In this document: piece by piece, positions 59,101 through 62,100 of the stretch | Position numbering within the stretch: position 1 is the stretch's first letter | Layout: the number at the start of each line of letters is the position of its first letter | DNA from: Flavobacteriaceae bacterium GF1 | Lineage (GTDB): Bacteria > Bacteroidota > Bacteroidia > Flavobacteriales > Flavobacteriaceae | Direction of reading: 5' to 3' | Assembly (NCBI GenBank): GCA_009797885.1 | Contig: WNKP01000005.1 | Coordinates: 281,018 to 345,017, forward strand | Length of the DNA stretch: 64,000 nucleotides | Translations under genes and position numbers: made by a program | Notes under the pieces: generated by a model | The model's database searches: none | What the model saw: the letters and a program-made list of their open reading frames with translations, nothing else | Told to the model about the DNA's origin: nothing

Positions 59101-62100
59101 ACAATAGCCACATCCGACATCGACAATGGTTCCTCCGACAACAGTGGTACTGCTGTATCACTTTCCCTGGACACCACCAGCTTTGGTTGTTCCGACCTTG
59201 GGGACAACACGGTGACCCTTACAGTGACGGACGCCAGCAACAACTCGGACAGCTGTACCGCTGTGGTGACGGTGGAGGACAAAACGGCCCCCTCACCAAG
59301 CTGCCAGGACATCAGCGTGCAACTGGGGGCATCGGGTAGCGCAACGATCACCACCTCGGACATCGACAACGGTTCCTCCGACAACTGCGGGAGCATTACC
59401 CTATCATTGTCCAAAGCCAGCTTTGGCGCTGACGAGCTCCGGGACAACACGGTGACCCTAACGGTAACGGACGCCAGCAACAACTCGGACACCTGTACCG
59501 CCACGGTGACCGTAGGGGACAGCACGCTCCCCACGCCAAGTTGCAAGGACATTACCGTACAACTGAATGCCCTCGGTAGTGCAACGATTACCACATCCGA
59601 CATCGACAACGGCTCTTCCGACAACAGCGGCACCACCCCTGCCCTTTCCCTTGACAAGACGACTTTCGGCTGTTCCGACCTTGGGGACAACACGGTGACC
59701 CTTACCGTAACAGACGCCAGCAACAACTCGGACAGCTGTACTGCCACAGCAACGGTGGAGGACAAAACGGCCCCCTCACCAAGCTGCCAGGACATCAGGG
59801 TACAACTGGATGCCTCGGGCAGCGCAGCGATAGTGGCGGCGGACGTGGACAACGGTTCCAGCGATGTCTGCGGGGGCATTACCCTGGTGGTGTCCAAGAC
59901 CGGCTTTGATGCCAACAACCTTGGGGACAACACGGTGACCCTTACGGTGACCGACCCCAGCAGCAACTCGGACAGCTGTACGGCCACGGTGACCGTGGGG
60001 GACAATACGCTCCCCACCCCAAGTTGCAAGGACATCACCGTGGAACTGGGTGCTGCAGGCAGCGCAACGATTACCACATCGGACATCGACAACGGCTCCT
60101 CCGACAACAGCGGCGCCGCCCCTGCCCTTTCCCTTGACAAGACGACTTTCGGCTGTTCCGACTTGGGGGACAACACGGTGACCCTTACCGTGACGGACGC
60201 CAGCAACAATTCGGACACCTGTACTGCCACGGTAACGGTGGAGGACAAAACGGCCCCCTCACCAAACTGCCGGGACATCAGCGTACAACTGGATACCTCG
60301 GGCAGCGCAACGATTGTGGCGGCGGACGTGGACAACGGTTCCAGCGATGCCTGCGGGGGCGTTACCCTGGTGGTATCCAAGACCGGTTTTGGCGCCAACG
60401 ACCTTGGGGACAACACGGTGACCTTGACGGTGACCGACCCCAGCAACAACTCGGACAGCTGTACAGCCACGGTGAGCGTTGGGGACACCACGCTCCCCAC
60501 CCCAAGTTGCCGGGACATCAGCGTGGAATTAAGCACCTCGGGCAGTGCAACGATAGCCACCTCGGACATCGACAACGGTTCCTCCGACAATAGTGGCACT
60601 ACTGTATCTCTATCCCTGGACAAGACGACCTTCGCCTGTTCCGACCTTGGGGACAACACAGTAACCTTGACGGTGACGGACGCCAGCAACAACTCGGACA
60701 CCTGTACCGCTATAGTGACCGTGGAGGACAAAACAGCCCCCTCACCAAGCTGCCGGGACATCAGCGTACAACTGGACACCTTGGGCAACGCAATGATCGT
60801 GGCTGCGGACGTGGACAACGGTTCCTCCGACAACTGTGGGAGCGTTACCCTGGCCTTGTCCAAGGCCAGTTTTGATGCCGACGAGCTCGGGGACAACACC
60901 GTGACCCTGACTGTGACCGACTCCAGCAGCAACTCGGAAACCTGTACCGCTGTGGTGACCGTGGAGGACAGGACCGCCCCCACCCCAAATTGCCGGGACA
61001 TTACCGTGGAACTGGTTGCTGCGGGCAGCGCAACGATTGTGGCGACAGACATCGACAACGGCTCCTCCGACAACAGTGGTACCGCCGTTACCCTTTCCCT
61101 GGATACCACCAGCTTTGGCTGTTCCGACCTTGGGGACAACACTATAACCTTGACGGTAACAGACGCCAGTAGCAACTCGGACACCTGTACCGCCTTGGTA
61201 ACGGTAGAGGACGATACTGCCCCAACGGCGGTGTGCCAACAGCAAGGGGTCATATTCCAAATGGGTACCAACGGCGTGGCCATTCCGGATGTCGCCCTTC
61301 TGGACGGCGGTTCGAGCTCTCCATGCGGTAGCGTCTCGCTAAATATAATCCCGAATAGCCTCACCACTGTCGGCACGCACACGGTGACCCTGAGGGCAAT
61401 CAATGGCAACAACAAAACGCACAGTTGTACCGCTGTGGTGACTGTGGAAGACAAGATCGTGCCCACCGCAATTTGCAGGGACGTTACTGTGCAGTTGGAT
61501 GCCTCGGACAGTGCGACGATATCCGCATTGGACGTGGACAACGGCTCCTCCGACAACAGTGGTAACACCGTGGCCCTTTCCCTTGACAGGACCGGTTTTG
61601 GTTGTTCGCATGTGGGGGACAACACTGTGACCTTGACAGTAACGGACACCAGCGGCAACTCGGACAACTGTACCGCTAAGGTGACTGTGGAAGATAACAC
61701 GGTTCCCACGGCCATATGCCAACAACAGGGGGTCATATTCCAACTGGATGCCAATGGCCTGGCCATTCTGGATGCCACCCTTCTGGACAACGGTTCCAGC
61801 GATACCTGCAGCGGAATTGCCCTAAGCGTGTCACCGAGCAGCTTTACGGCCGATGACCTTGGGGACAACACGGTGACCCTCATTGTGGACGATGGCAGCA
61901 ACATTGCGACCTGCCAGACCACGGTCACCTTGGTGGACGTCATGGCCCCAACGCCAAGTTGCCGGGACATCACCGTGGAATTAGACGCTTTGGATAGCGC
62001 AACGATTGCCACATCAGACATCGACAACGGTTCCTTCGACAACAGCGGCACCACCCCTGCCTTTTCCCTTGACAGGACCAGCTTTGGCTGTTCCGATGTG

